Of a DNA stretch of 20,243 nt, positions 8,001 to 13,872 are shown one piece after another. A program made the position numbers and the translations under genes. Each line of letters begins with the position of its first letter. Positions within the stretch are counted from its first letter, which is position 1. The DNA comes from a virus: positions 1 through 20,243 of the IMG/VR virus record IMGVR_UViG_3300035665_000293. The stretch is one strand, 5' to 3'. The notes below the pieces were generated by a model. That model worked only from the letters and a program-made list of their open reading frames with translations. It was not told the origin of the DNA and did no database searches.

Positions 8001-8680
8001 GGAGTCGGCTTAGGCATCCCGCCTCGCGGGTTCATCTTCTGCTCCGCCTTGTTCAAGGCGTACATCGTAATAGCCTGCATGATCGGGTCTTTGGTGAGCC
8101 CGAAAAGCCCTTTGGGCTGGCCGCCCTGTTGCGGAGCGCCTAGAAGTCCACGCAGACCACTAGAAACATCTTTGCCCAGAGGCTGCTGTACTGTGGGTTT
8201 TACCGGTTCAACGCCAATACCGGGGGCAATCTCACCAAAATCTTCAGGACCGGGAGGACGTTCTCTATACCCAGTTGGACCGGCGATCCCCGGAATCCTA
8301 CGCTGGGCTTCTTCTGCAAGACCTCCAAGAATCCGCGTACCGGCATAGGCTTTCATGCCTGCCTCAAGACCTTTTTGCAGATCTCCCTTCACCGCGCCAT
8401 ACGCGGCTCCGGCAAGCATGGCGGTCGTTTGCGGGTTTTGGATGAGAGTCTTTCCAACAGACTGAACGCCTTTGACTACGGTGTTTAATATATTAGTAAG
8501 CCACCCGGCTTCCGGCAGTCCCGTAGCAGGATTACGCGGCATCTCCATACCTTGAGCGCGAGCCAAAAACTGAAGATTGCGTACTTCTTCAGGTGACATG
8601 TGGACAAGTGTGCTATCTGGTCCACGGCCTTGGGAGGCAAGGAGGGACGCAAGTCCTGCTGCGGGAGGTTGCTGGTTCAT
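5069..8680 (-). CDS. Giant Pro-Thr repeat protein with 20 cysteines in small modules; virion-associated
   Basis: A 1203-residue protein. Residues 1-475 are Gly/Pro-rich without cysteine; a weakly hydrophobic helix lies near 60-130. Residues 500-535 are almost all Gly with Asp, Ser, Thr and Pro. Pro-Thr-Ala-Glu tracts occupy about 538-720, 774-795, 817-877 and 922-943. Between them sit short cysteine modules: C476/C494, C641/C653, C723/C737/C747/C768, C801/C813, C886/C897/C901/C917, C956/C979 and C1003/C1016/C1031/C1047. Two are near copies ([26 protein letters not shown]). The C-terminus (about 1115-1190) holds [34 protein letters not shown] and a basic end, a conserved domain I recall in aquatic phage virion proteins. 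It lies between the beta-sandwich protein and two ejection-like proteins. Rigid Pro-rich spacers plus possible disulphide knots suggest a fibre or periplasm-spanning part; inferred. Confidence 0.88.
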   Translation of the reverse strand: MNQQPPAAGLASLLASQGRGPDSTLVHMSPEEVRNLQFLARAQGMEMPRNPATGLPEAGWLTNILNTVVKGVQSVGKTLIQNPQTTAMLAGAAYGAVKGDLQKGLEAGMKAYAGTRILGGLAEEAQRRIPGIAGPTGYRERPPGPEDFGEIAPGIGVEPVKPTVQQPLGKDVSSGLRGLLGAPQQGGQPKGLFGLTKDPIMQAITMYALNKAEQKMNPRGGMPKPTPVGYRNVQYSPGRVNPRFGEPGQPYFIEGGYADYGYGTEYPGYTQNPQQGMRQSSPYQSPPPERPPDEEEDYYRRGMAVGGVVPQPNFSYPMVRTQGNGYEPKVDIYTGEETFAEGGTADSEKAKEEYFKSLLPFAPALPEWYRAAAESGSAPVQGEDDLKRHPVNRLPQPAPTGVKADTNGMPFDQELADWYQSLLRPPTAAKPMDLNLDEYLRTTPQRAETVYGPVVKYPWEPPTTPTPAPPPSKPECQPGFTFDFARWEAGLDPCVKSPGTGGGDGGGDGGGSGPGTGGGTGPGTGGGGTTPGGDTGGTTPAPAPTPAPTPTPAPTPAPTPTPEPTPTPTPAPTPAPTPTPEPTPTPTPAPTPTPTPTPEPTPTPTPTPAPEPAPTPTPAPEPAPTPTPTPPEEEEPLLKTCPDGSIVPSWEVCPTPAPEPTPTPTPAPEPTPAPTPTPTPEPTPAPTPTPTPAPEPAPTPEPTPTPTPVPTPTEPEPTQDPRCAEPGYVYDYEIGRCRFNGVSDTDCQAQYGNEYEYDPRADGGLGACRKKQSPAPAPTPAPTPTPAPTPAPSPETLLKRCPDGSLIPSWENCPIRETPTPAPTPAPTPAPTPAPTPAPTPAPEPTPAPTPAPEPTPAPTPEPTPTPTPEPTPTPAPGGGGGQEQCAPDEVQVGDVCYGRCPDGMTYTRGLGEPSPCGVTSEPAPTPTPEPTPEPTPTPTPTPSEGRVPKNADGSCPFGYSKQFMGYDGDGNPIYSDDCAPIPEGREPSGDAPDYGNVPQPQCSFGQFFDARVGRCVWWWEDSPAGEDGLCYDERGVPYEADPWLGCYKDLSDGKGGFAGGHVKKGRIRKYQMGGIADLPRIGGARNPADGYNFGFARGGMAPMPEYQAGGKLLRGPGDGMSDDIPAVIRGKGVQRAALADGEFVIPADVVSHLGNGSTEAGAKKLYQMMALIRKARTGKSKQAPQVNVDKFLPVPSRKKSRR
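6118..6177 (-). repeat. 30-bp tandem repeat, two copies
   Basis: Two adjacent copies open with gtgggttccgg on the plus strand and differ at one visible base (ggcgcag versus ggtgcag). Each encodes a 10-residue [10 protein letters not shown]-type unit. Exact borders are approximate because flanking units are related. Confidence 0.7.
6881..7033 (-). repeat. 54-bp tandem repeat, nearly three copies
   Basis: Copies begin at 6881, 6935 and 6989, exactly 54 bases apart, each opening with aggctccggtgtaggagtc on the plus strand. The first two differ at one base that I can see (gtggg versus gcggg); the third diverges near 7033. Each unit encodes the 18 residues [18 protein letters not shown], so copy-number change would keep the frame. 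Confidence 0.9.
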
Positions 8681-8686
8681 AGATGT

Positions 8687-9286
8687 TTACTCATTTGCCT
8701 CGTAGTTTGATACCCACACCACTGTCAGAATGATGGACGGGATCGCTGGAATGTTACCAGTCGCGGCTACATACGGGATAACCACGTTGATGTCCGAAGA
8801 CTGCCAAGCCAACTCAAAATAGTCGTTTGCCTGCAGCACAAGCACAAAGTTCCACGCCGCCACAATCTCGTTGTTGGGGCCGTCAATAACGATCTTGGTA
8901 GCCGAGTCCGGCAGGTTTACCCCGTTAATTCGGGGCCAGATATATACGGCGCTTGCCGAACCGCCCGTTTTATCTAATTGGGCAGAAAACTGAAAGTTAT
9001 AAATACCCGTCTGAGCAACGAAGATTTTAGATGTGGGTACGCCGCGATTAACAGCCTGCTGGGTAACGACTGAATTGTAAGTAAATAAATTAACCGCATC
9101 CGCAACCGGATTCGGCTGCGTCGTCGTATCAAAATACGAAGCGTGTGCGGTCGGTGAATTAACCCGGTTGGCTACCTGACTAAAGAAAAGCCGCAAGACA
9201 TTACTAAACTGATCCTGATAACGGACACTATAATCCGCCGGTGCAACCGGTAGGTTTGGCGGAGATATGCCACGTGCGACGGTCAT
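8687..9286 (-). CDS. Beta-sandwich-like virion protein (probable tail-associated)
   Basis: A 199-residue, beta-rich, cysteine-free protein. The N-terminus reads ISPPNLPVAPADYSVRYQDQFSNVLRLFF, followed by a hydrophobic beta pattern (about 60-195) containing IYNFQFSAQLDK, VYIWPRINGVN and FVLVLQANDYFELAWQSSD. That spacing, with a GIYNFQFS-like strand and a DYFELAW-like strand, resembles jelly-roll/C1q-like domains found in phage receptor-binding proteins and decorations; this is inference from pattern only. The ATG overlaps the stop of the nozzle-like gene by four bases (ATGA, 9283-9286), so the two are translationally coupled and probably made in similar amounts. Confidence 0.85.
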   Translation of the reverse strand: MTVARGISPPNLPVAPADYSVRYQDQFSNVLRLFFSQVANRVNSPTAHASYFDTTTQPNPVADAVNLFTYNSVVTQQAVNRGVPTSKIFVAQTGIYNFQFSAQLDKTGGSASAVYIWPRINGVNLPDSATKIVIDGPNNEIVAAWNFVLVLQANDYFELAWQSSDINVVIPYVAATGNIPAIPSIILTVVWVSNYEANE

Positions 9287-11574
9287 CGACGTCCATCCGG
9301 TCGAACATCAATTCGCATCATGCCCATTTGCCAAGCAACGCCTAAGTCAGTCGAGTCCACACGGAACGCCATCTGGCGACCTCGGATACGAGTGTAGACC
9401 TGCCCCGTGTACTGCTGAATCGGTATCGTCGAGGTGCGCGTAACCACCGGCTGATCTGCTGCGGTGTAGTTTGAACCCGAGTTCTGCCTTGGCTTAACCG
9501 TCAGCGTAACGCTCGGACTACTGCCTGTTGACCCCGTAAAGTTAAGGTCAGGCAAGATGCGCCAGACATAGCCAAAACTCTGACCGTCTTGGATGTCGAA
9601 ATCAGACGATTCAATAAACGCCTCAATCGGCAGGGCTGGGGTCACTGACGCGTCGTCATTGCCAAATTCGTGATAGAGAACTTGGTTCGGCACTCTTAAC
9701 TCAACCATCGTGTACTGTTCATGCGAAGCAGCCGTCGTGCTATTCGCGCCACGAACGCAGCCTATCAAGGTATTACCGTCTTTAGACGTATACGTAATCT
9801 GCTCCGAGTCAATAACAACCGTACCCGCATTGGGGTAACTAGACGCATCCGTCAGAGCAATCGTCGTCACCAATGAGTTAATCGAAGTCGCTAAATACCC
9901 AATCTGGATCGAAAACGCGCCCATCGGATACTGCCGCTGAGTGTGTTCAGACCACGCGGTACGGTTCAAATTGCCGTAGTACCAAACACGTTCAAGATAG
10001 TTATAAATGACATAGCGGTCATTCACGAGGCTATTGAGAGACGGATAGAACCACCATACCTCGTTGTACCCTTCGTTTGCCCCAGAACAGATTTGATCCA
10101 ACTGGTCGAGGTTAATGTCGCTATAGACGAACTGACGAAGGGTGCAAGGCAGCGTCTCGACCCGCCCCGTGTACATGAAGAACTTATCCCGCCCCATCCA
10201 ATAGGTCACGTTGTTGACCGTAATTGCCGCGTTTTGCGAAGCAATTGATACGTCTTGGTCAAGAAGATTAAAGCCCCAGACAAACGGTGGTCCTAGATAC
10301 TGCATTGAGAAGATGGCTGTATCTGTCCAAATCAAGATCTCCTGACGAGTATTAAGCGCCGTAACTATGTACGAGCCGTGCGAGAGCGTCTGTTCTCCAG
10401 ACTGGTTAGTGACTTCCGGCACCCACTCAAACGCATTACTCTGGTCAGACCAGCGAACAAGGAGCGGATTAAACGTCGTTTGAAAATCAATCGGGTTATA
10501 CGGCGTGGCCCCAGCACAGATCACAAAGTCATTTACCGGCGAGTCAATCACCATTAGAACTTCTTTAGGGACATGTTGTCCTGCGTAACTAAATGCCAAA
10601 GCCGACACTGTGGCCGAGGCGTTTGTCGCCGTAGAAATCGTTACCGAAGTAGACCCATCCCATGCTGTCGTGACGTATGTGCCGGTCACGATGCCGCTAC
10701 CTGAAATGACTGCGCCAGTGTTAATCCCTGTGGCGTCATCCACCACAATAGTAGTTACGCCTGAAGCAAACGCTGCGGTTGCTTCCCATTTAGTTGTGGC
10801 ATCGGCTTTATCGGCAAGGGGAATAGCCCGACTCCAACTCGTCGTATCTAGCGTCCAAAAGTATATCGCCCCGTTACGCTCGGCAAATATGAGGTCATTC
10901 CCGTAATTAAACATAGACCAAAGACGCAACGGGACGCCTGCCCCCGTGCTTGATCCCCAACCCCCTTCGCCCCACGGAGGCCCACCCCAGCCGACTTGCG
11001 TCGTGGATATGGCAGTGCCTGCATCGATATCGAACTTGGCAATAACAAGCGATCCTCCGCCCGTCGCAGTAGAGGACGCCGTAGCGGAGGCGTAGATTGT
11101 GAAAGTATTAGAAGTTGGAACGGACTGAATGGGGTAGTCCCCATTAATTGTAAGACTCGCTACCGCTGTAGCCCCGCTAAAATTGACGTAAGTACCAACC
11201 GCTGACGCGTGGGCCGAGGCCGTTACCGTGACTAGACGACTACCTGATGTAGTAGAAAACGGGTCGGAAGATAACGTAAGGGATGCGGCAAGGGGCGTAA
11301 TATCGTAATAAACGCCGCCCAGTTCTGTATAAACTTTCTGGTTAGTACCGACACCCAGAAGATTCTGATTGAGTGTAGAAATCCAATTCCACAGGATTCG
11401 GGCTACGCCTTTAAACGTATTACCGCCGTTGGTGATATTGGTCCAACCGCCCAGTTTCTCCGCGTAGCCAGAGCGGAAACGAATTTTATCGCCCGCAAAG
11501 AACCCGCCTTCGTTGGCATAGGAGGTTGATTCACGATTTACGCCGGGGCGCAATTCAAGTTTTTGTAGGGGCAT
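9283..11574 (-). CDS. P22 gp10 / nozzle-like tail protein with three inserted beta modules
   Basis: A 763-residue protein. The start MPLQKLELRPGVNRESTSYANEGGF and a beta-propeller-like pattern of aromatic strands (LWSMFNYGNDLIFAERNGAIYFW, VWWFYPS, VIYNYLERVWYYGNLNRTAW) are typical of the large tail nozzle or stabilisation protein in short-tailed phages, which plugs the channel below the adaptors. Three low-aromatic Thr/Ser/Ala modules interrupt the core at about 95-178, 264-333 and 560-622; the last, IDSEQITYTSKDGNTLIGCVRG, is a mobile surface module seen in many phage proteins. The C-terminus (650-763) returns to beta structure. The ATG directly follows the TAG of the endolysin gene, with GGAG in its last codons. 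Nozzle is more likely than tape measure because no long helix is present. Confidence 0.87.
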   Translation of the reverse strand: MPLQKLELRPGVNRESTSYANEGGFFAGDKIRFRSGYAEKLGGWTNITNGGNTFKGVARILWNWISTLNQNLLGVGTNQKVYTELGGVYYDITPLAASLTLSSDPFSTTSGSRLVTVTASAHASAVGTYVNFSGATAVASLTINGDYPIQSVPTSNTFTIYASATASSTATGGGSLVIAKFDIDAGTAISTTQVGWGGPPWGEGGWGSSTGAGVPLRLWSMFNYGNDLIFAERNGAIYFWTLDTTSWSRAIPLADKADATTKWEATAAFASGVTTIVVDDATGINTGAVISGSGIVTGTYVTTAWDGSTSVTISTATNASATVSALAFSYAGQHVPKEVLMVIDSPVNDFVICAGATPYNPIDFQTTFNPLLVRWSDQSNAFEWVPEVTNQSGEQTLSHGSYIVTALNTRQEILIWTDTAIFSMQYLGPPFVWGFNLLDQDVSIASQNAAITVNNVTYWMGRDKFFMYTGRVETLPCTLRQFVYSDINLDQLDQICSGANEGYNEVWWFYPSLNSLVNDRYVIYNYLERVWYYGNLNRTAWSEHTQRQYPMGAFSIQIGYLATSINSLVTTIALTDASSYPNAGTVVIDSEQITYTSKDGNTLIGCVRGANSTTAASHEQYTMVELRVPNQVLYHEFGNDDASVTPALPIEAFIESSDFDIQDGQSFGYVWRILPDLNFTGSTGSSPSVTLTVKPRQNSGSNYTAADQPVVTRTSTIPIQQYTGQVYTRIRGRQMAFRVDSTDLGVAWQMGMMRIDVRPDGRR

Positions 11575-12063
11575 CTAGGCAACTCCCGACAAATATAAAG
11601 CCTGCTCATCTTTACGGCGTTTGACAAGACCGGGCAATACACGCCCAGCCGCCTTCGTCCATTTCATGAATTCTTCTGCCGCTTCTTCAAAGTCACCCCG
11701 GTTGGTCTTCATCCGAAGGGAAGAACGCTGGAGATTGCCAAGACCCACGTTGAAGGCAAAACTGACGAGAGAATCGAAGACTCCCTGACGACCAACAGCA
11801 GCAGGGCAAAGTCGAACCACGCCACGCTCAAACCGGCCAAGGTCTTGAGAAAGAATCCGATCCACCTCGTCCATCGTGAGGGTGCGATCCCAGCCTGCGG
11901 GTACCGGTAGACTCTTGCGCTCCTCATACTTCACCGCCGCGTGAGTCGGATCAATCACATGTCCGCACCCCACCGTCCACAACAGCGCCGGACAACGGTA
12001 AGGCTTAGTCCTCACCCCTTCGTGGTGCTTTACAAGTTTAATCAGTTCAGGGCTAACCTTCAC
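11575..12063 (-). CDS. Endolysin, GH24 lysozyme (phage muramidase)
   Basis: A 162-residue protein that cleaves the beta-1,4 bond between MurNAc and GlcNAc in host peptidoglycan at the end of infection. The catalytic signature is at the N-terminus: E15 in HHEGVRTKPYRC, C24 nine residues later and T30 in WTVGCGH, the E-x8-(D/C)-x5-T pattern of the T4/P22-type family, here with Cys in the Asp position. DSLVSFAFNVGLGN (about 97-110) and a C-terminal LPGLVKRRKDEQALYL (about 143-158) match the usual family end. No signal or anchor sequence is visible, so export should depend on the holin genes just upstream. The start is GTG, overlapping the holin stop as GTGA (12060-12063). Confidence 0.95.
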   Translation of the reverse strand: MKVSPELIKLVKHHEGVRTKPYRCPALLWTVGCGHVIDPTHAAVKYEERKSLPVPAGWDRTLTMDEVDRILSQDLGRFERGVVRLCPAAVGRQGVFDSLVSFAFNVGLGNLQRSSLRMKTNRGDFEEAAEEFMKWTKAAGRVLPGLVKRRKDEQALYLSGVA

Positions 12064-12545
12064 TTTTGCGAGAACGCTCTGCCACCAAAATGGAACGCAA
12101 TGATGGACGCCAGAATTGCCATCTCATCGTCGCTGAATACGTTTTCCATCGCAATCGCAAAGGGAATGCCGGTTGTGTAGGCATACCAAACGCCAGCCAC
12201 GTTCAGCGCAACCAACTCCAGCACGAAAATGTAGGTCACAACAGGACGGACGCTGGCTCGCAGGTTAATCATCCACTGACTCGCACCCTTGCCAATTTCG
12301 ATGTCGTGCTGGTACAAAGCCTGCCTCTCCTCGCCAGCCGTCTGCGTCTGGATTTGCTCCAGTTTGATTTCCTCAACCCGTGCCTGCGCGATAAACCCAC
12401 GCTCTGCCAATGCTAACTCGCGCTCTTTCTGGGCTGCGACCAAAGCAAGTTCGTGCTTTTTGTCCTGCCGGTCTTGGAAGATTTGCAGAATCTTGGGCAG
12501 TCCACCCGCAAGGAACGACAGAAAGGTGCTAATCATGGTCATCAT
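12060..12545 (-). CDS. Holin of the 3TM (GTA-type) family
   Basis: A 161-residue protein with an amphipathic or hydrophobic N-terminus (1-24, MMTMISTFLSFLAGGLPKIL), a long charged Lys/Glu/Gln-rich helix (25-90), a strong membrane segment (about 99-125, RPVVTYIFVLELVALNVAGVWYAY) and a C-terminal hydrophobic helix ending in FHFGGRAF. This layout, with S-x-RPxxTY and FxFGxRA-like phrases, matches the 3TM holin family named from gene-transfer agents. It would make membrane lesions that let the endolysin reach peptidoglycan. Overlaps: ATGA with the gene before (12542-12545) and GTGA with the endolysin gene after. ATG codons at positions 1, 2 and 4 leave room for dual starts. Confidence 0.83.
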   Translation of the reverse strand: MMTMISTFLSFLAGGLPKILQIFQDRQDKKHELALVAAQKERELALAERGFIAQARVEEIKLEQIQTQTAGEERQALYQHDIEIGKGASQWMINLRASVRPVVTYIFVLELVALNVAGVWYAYTTGIPFAIAMENVFSDDEMAILASIIAFHFGGRAFSQK

Positions 12546-12799
12546 TTGTTGCGTTCCTCCATCAGTTTGACGCGCACTTGCAAGTCATGGATGTCCTCCA
12601 TGATGTCGTCTTTCAGTTCTTGACGACGGGACGCGCTTAACGGGCTATCGGTAGGCACCCCATCCTCGGTGATTAGGATAGGGATTTTGGACTCAATGGC
12701 GATCAGACGATTGTTGAACGATGCGATTTCCGCAAGCAGCCAGCCGACAGCAGCCAGCAGGACTGGGAACAGCATATCCACAATCTTCTGCATGTTCAC
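12542..12799 (-). CDS. Small single-pass membrane protein of the lysis block
   Basis: An 85-residue protein with one N-terminal hydrophobic helix (about 6-27, IVDMLFPVLLAAVGWLLAEI) followed by a polar, coiled C-terminal part (SRRQELKDDIMEDIHDLQVRVKLMEERNK). I recall similar short proteins beside holins in aquatic phages but cannot name a function. Antiholin, second holin or inner-membrane spanin are possible; none is shown by the sequence. The start is either GTG at 12799, giving a GTGA overlap with the previous stop, or ATG at 12793 two codons later, just after that stop. Confidence 0.8.
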   Translation of the reverse strand: MNMQKIVDMLFPVLLAAVGWLLAEIASFNNRLIAIESKIPILITEDGVPTDSPLSASRRQELKDDIMEDIHDLQVRVKLMEERNK

Positions 12800-13209
12800 T
12801 TGGACGCCCTCACCACATCGTCACCCTTCGTGACAGTCACATGGTCGCCCTCGACATCGACACGCATCGGCATTTCCTTACGGTCAAGTCGATCCAGTTT
12901 GTTAATCAGTTCTTTGATTACGCCAAACTCGGGCTTGTCTTCCTTTTCGTTAGCCCCGGCAATGTTGTTGAGCATGGAGATCAGCGCGGTCAGTGACGCG
13001 CCCAATAGGCCCATTACCGCCGCAATCTTCTCGCCTTCCAAAGCAAGACTGGAAACGACACCGATGACCACGATGACCGTGATGTACTTGAGGCCATCTT
13101 TGCCAATGGCCTTGCCTGCGACTTCTTTTGCCGAGGATTGCGCCTCAAGCCGATTCAACTCGGCTCGCACCTGCGCCTTGAACATTTCGATGTCGGTCGT
13201 CTCAGTCAC
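12796..13209 (-). CDS. Small membrane protein with two helices, holin-like
   Basis: A 137-residue protein with a charged N-terminal helix (1-38), two hydrophobic segments (about 40-57, LKYITVIVVIGVVSSLAL, and 62-84, IAAVMGLLGASLTALISMLN), then a charged tail (86-137) rich in Lys, Asp and Glu. Helix-turn-helix membrane topology with charged ends is compatible with a class II-type holin or a regulator of one. Function inferred from neighbours: it lies two genes before the 3TM holin. The start is GTG, overlapping the previous stop as GTGA (13206-13209). Confidence 0.82.
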   Translation of the reverse strand: MTETTDIEMFKAQVRAELNRLEAQSSAKEVAGKAIGKDGLKYITVIVVIGVVSSLALEGEKIAAVMGLLGASLTALISMLNNIAGANEKEDKPEFGVIKELINKLDRLDRKEMPMRVDVEGDHVTVTKGDDVVRASK

Positions 13210-13400
13210 TTTTGCAATGCCTCCACCAGCATCATTGCCATGGAACCCAACGCGCCGACCAGCACCAGAATGACCGTGCCTCCGACTGAGATCACGAGCC
13301 TCTCCAGACGCTTTAAACGCGCATGGATCGCTTCGTACCGTACCGAACAGACATCAATGTGGCTGGTTACGGTCACTTCCAGTTCTTGCACGGTGGTCAT
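13206..13400 (-). CDS. Small single-pass membrane protein
   Basis: A 64-residue protein with a soluble N-terminal helix carrying one cysteine (C18) and Arg/Lys/Glu residues, then a C-terminal membrane helix (about 36-61, LVISVGGTVILVLVGALGSMAMMLV) and a three-residue end. It has no lipobox, so it is not an obvious o-spanin. The ATG overlaps the previous stop (13397-13400, ATGA). Probably part of the lysis block; its precise job is unknown. Confidence 0.78.
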   Translation of the reverse strand: MTTVQELEVTVTSHIDVCSVRYEAIHARLKRLERLVISVGGTVILVLVGALGSMAMMLVEALQK

Positions 13401-13549
13401 TGCTTCACTTCATCCGGCTTTGGCACCTGCGGCTCGGCCTGCTCCTTGATCTTGACGATGAGCGGCCACGCCCCCGTCTTGCTCGGCAAGTCGCCTAGCA
13501 CTTGCAGGATTGCGTTCACTTCTTCAATGGACAGTTCTAGTTTAATCAT
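13397..13549 (-). CDS. Small soluble protein (50 residues)
   Basis: Read directly from the minus strand: MIKLELSIEEVNAILQVLGD, then LPSKTGAWPLIVKIKEQA and a Pro-rich end. Small phage proteins with the pattern LxLsxeEvnxilxxLgxlP are common next to fibre and lysis genes; no function is known to me. It overlaps the genes on both sides by four bases (ATGA at 13546-13549 and 13397-13400), which strongly supports it as real despite its length. Confidence 0.82.
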   Translation of the reverse strand: MIKLELSIEEVNAILQVLGDLPSKTGAWPLIVKIKEQAEPQVPKPDEVKQ

Positions 13550-13872
13550 GGCGTCACCCACGGCAGCGGCGGCGACACGATGGGCGGGTTGATTTGGTTT
13601 TGAATCTGCCCCTCGACCGCAGCCTCGGTCGCGGCCTTATCCACGCCGTTGGCCCAAATCCAGCCCAGCACTTGATCCTGCGTCAAATCAGCGTAAGGCG
13701 TGAAAGCCTCGCCCTGCACGACGGGAAACGAACAGGTCGAGTAGACGCTGCCGTTGTATTGGCCGTCTACGCCGTTGCACTGCCAGTGACAGCAGATGAC
13801 GTAATCCGCGCCCTCTGCGGTTTGCGGGATGCAGTTAAGAACCGAGATGTTCCATGTGATTACAGTAGACAT
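13546..13872 (-). CDS. Conserved phage protein next to the tail fibre (possible fibre accessory)
   Basis: A 108-residue protein starting MSTVITWNISVLNCIPQTA and containing VICCHWQCNGVDG and a helical QDQVLGWIWANGVDKAATE, ending Pro-rich. I recognise this as a protein conserved downstream of S74-type fibres in uncultured aquatic phages (possibly the DUF7936 family; recalled, not checked). Five cysteines in the first half are unusual among its neighbours. The ATG follows the TAA of the fibre gene with no gap, and its stop overlaps the next start. A role as fibre cap or chaperone is inferred from position alone. Confidence 0.87.
   Translation of the reverse strand: MSTVITWNISVLNCIPQTAEGADYVICCHWQCNGVDGQYNGSVYSTCSFPVVQGEAFTPYADLTQDQVLGWIWANGVDKAATEAAVEGQIQNQINPPIVSPPLPWVTP

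Noticed and set aside
13206-13400. The 64-residue membrane protein as a spanin
   Set aside because: It has no lipobox and no long periplasmic coiled coil, and its membrane helix is C-terminal; it is reported only as a membrane protein.
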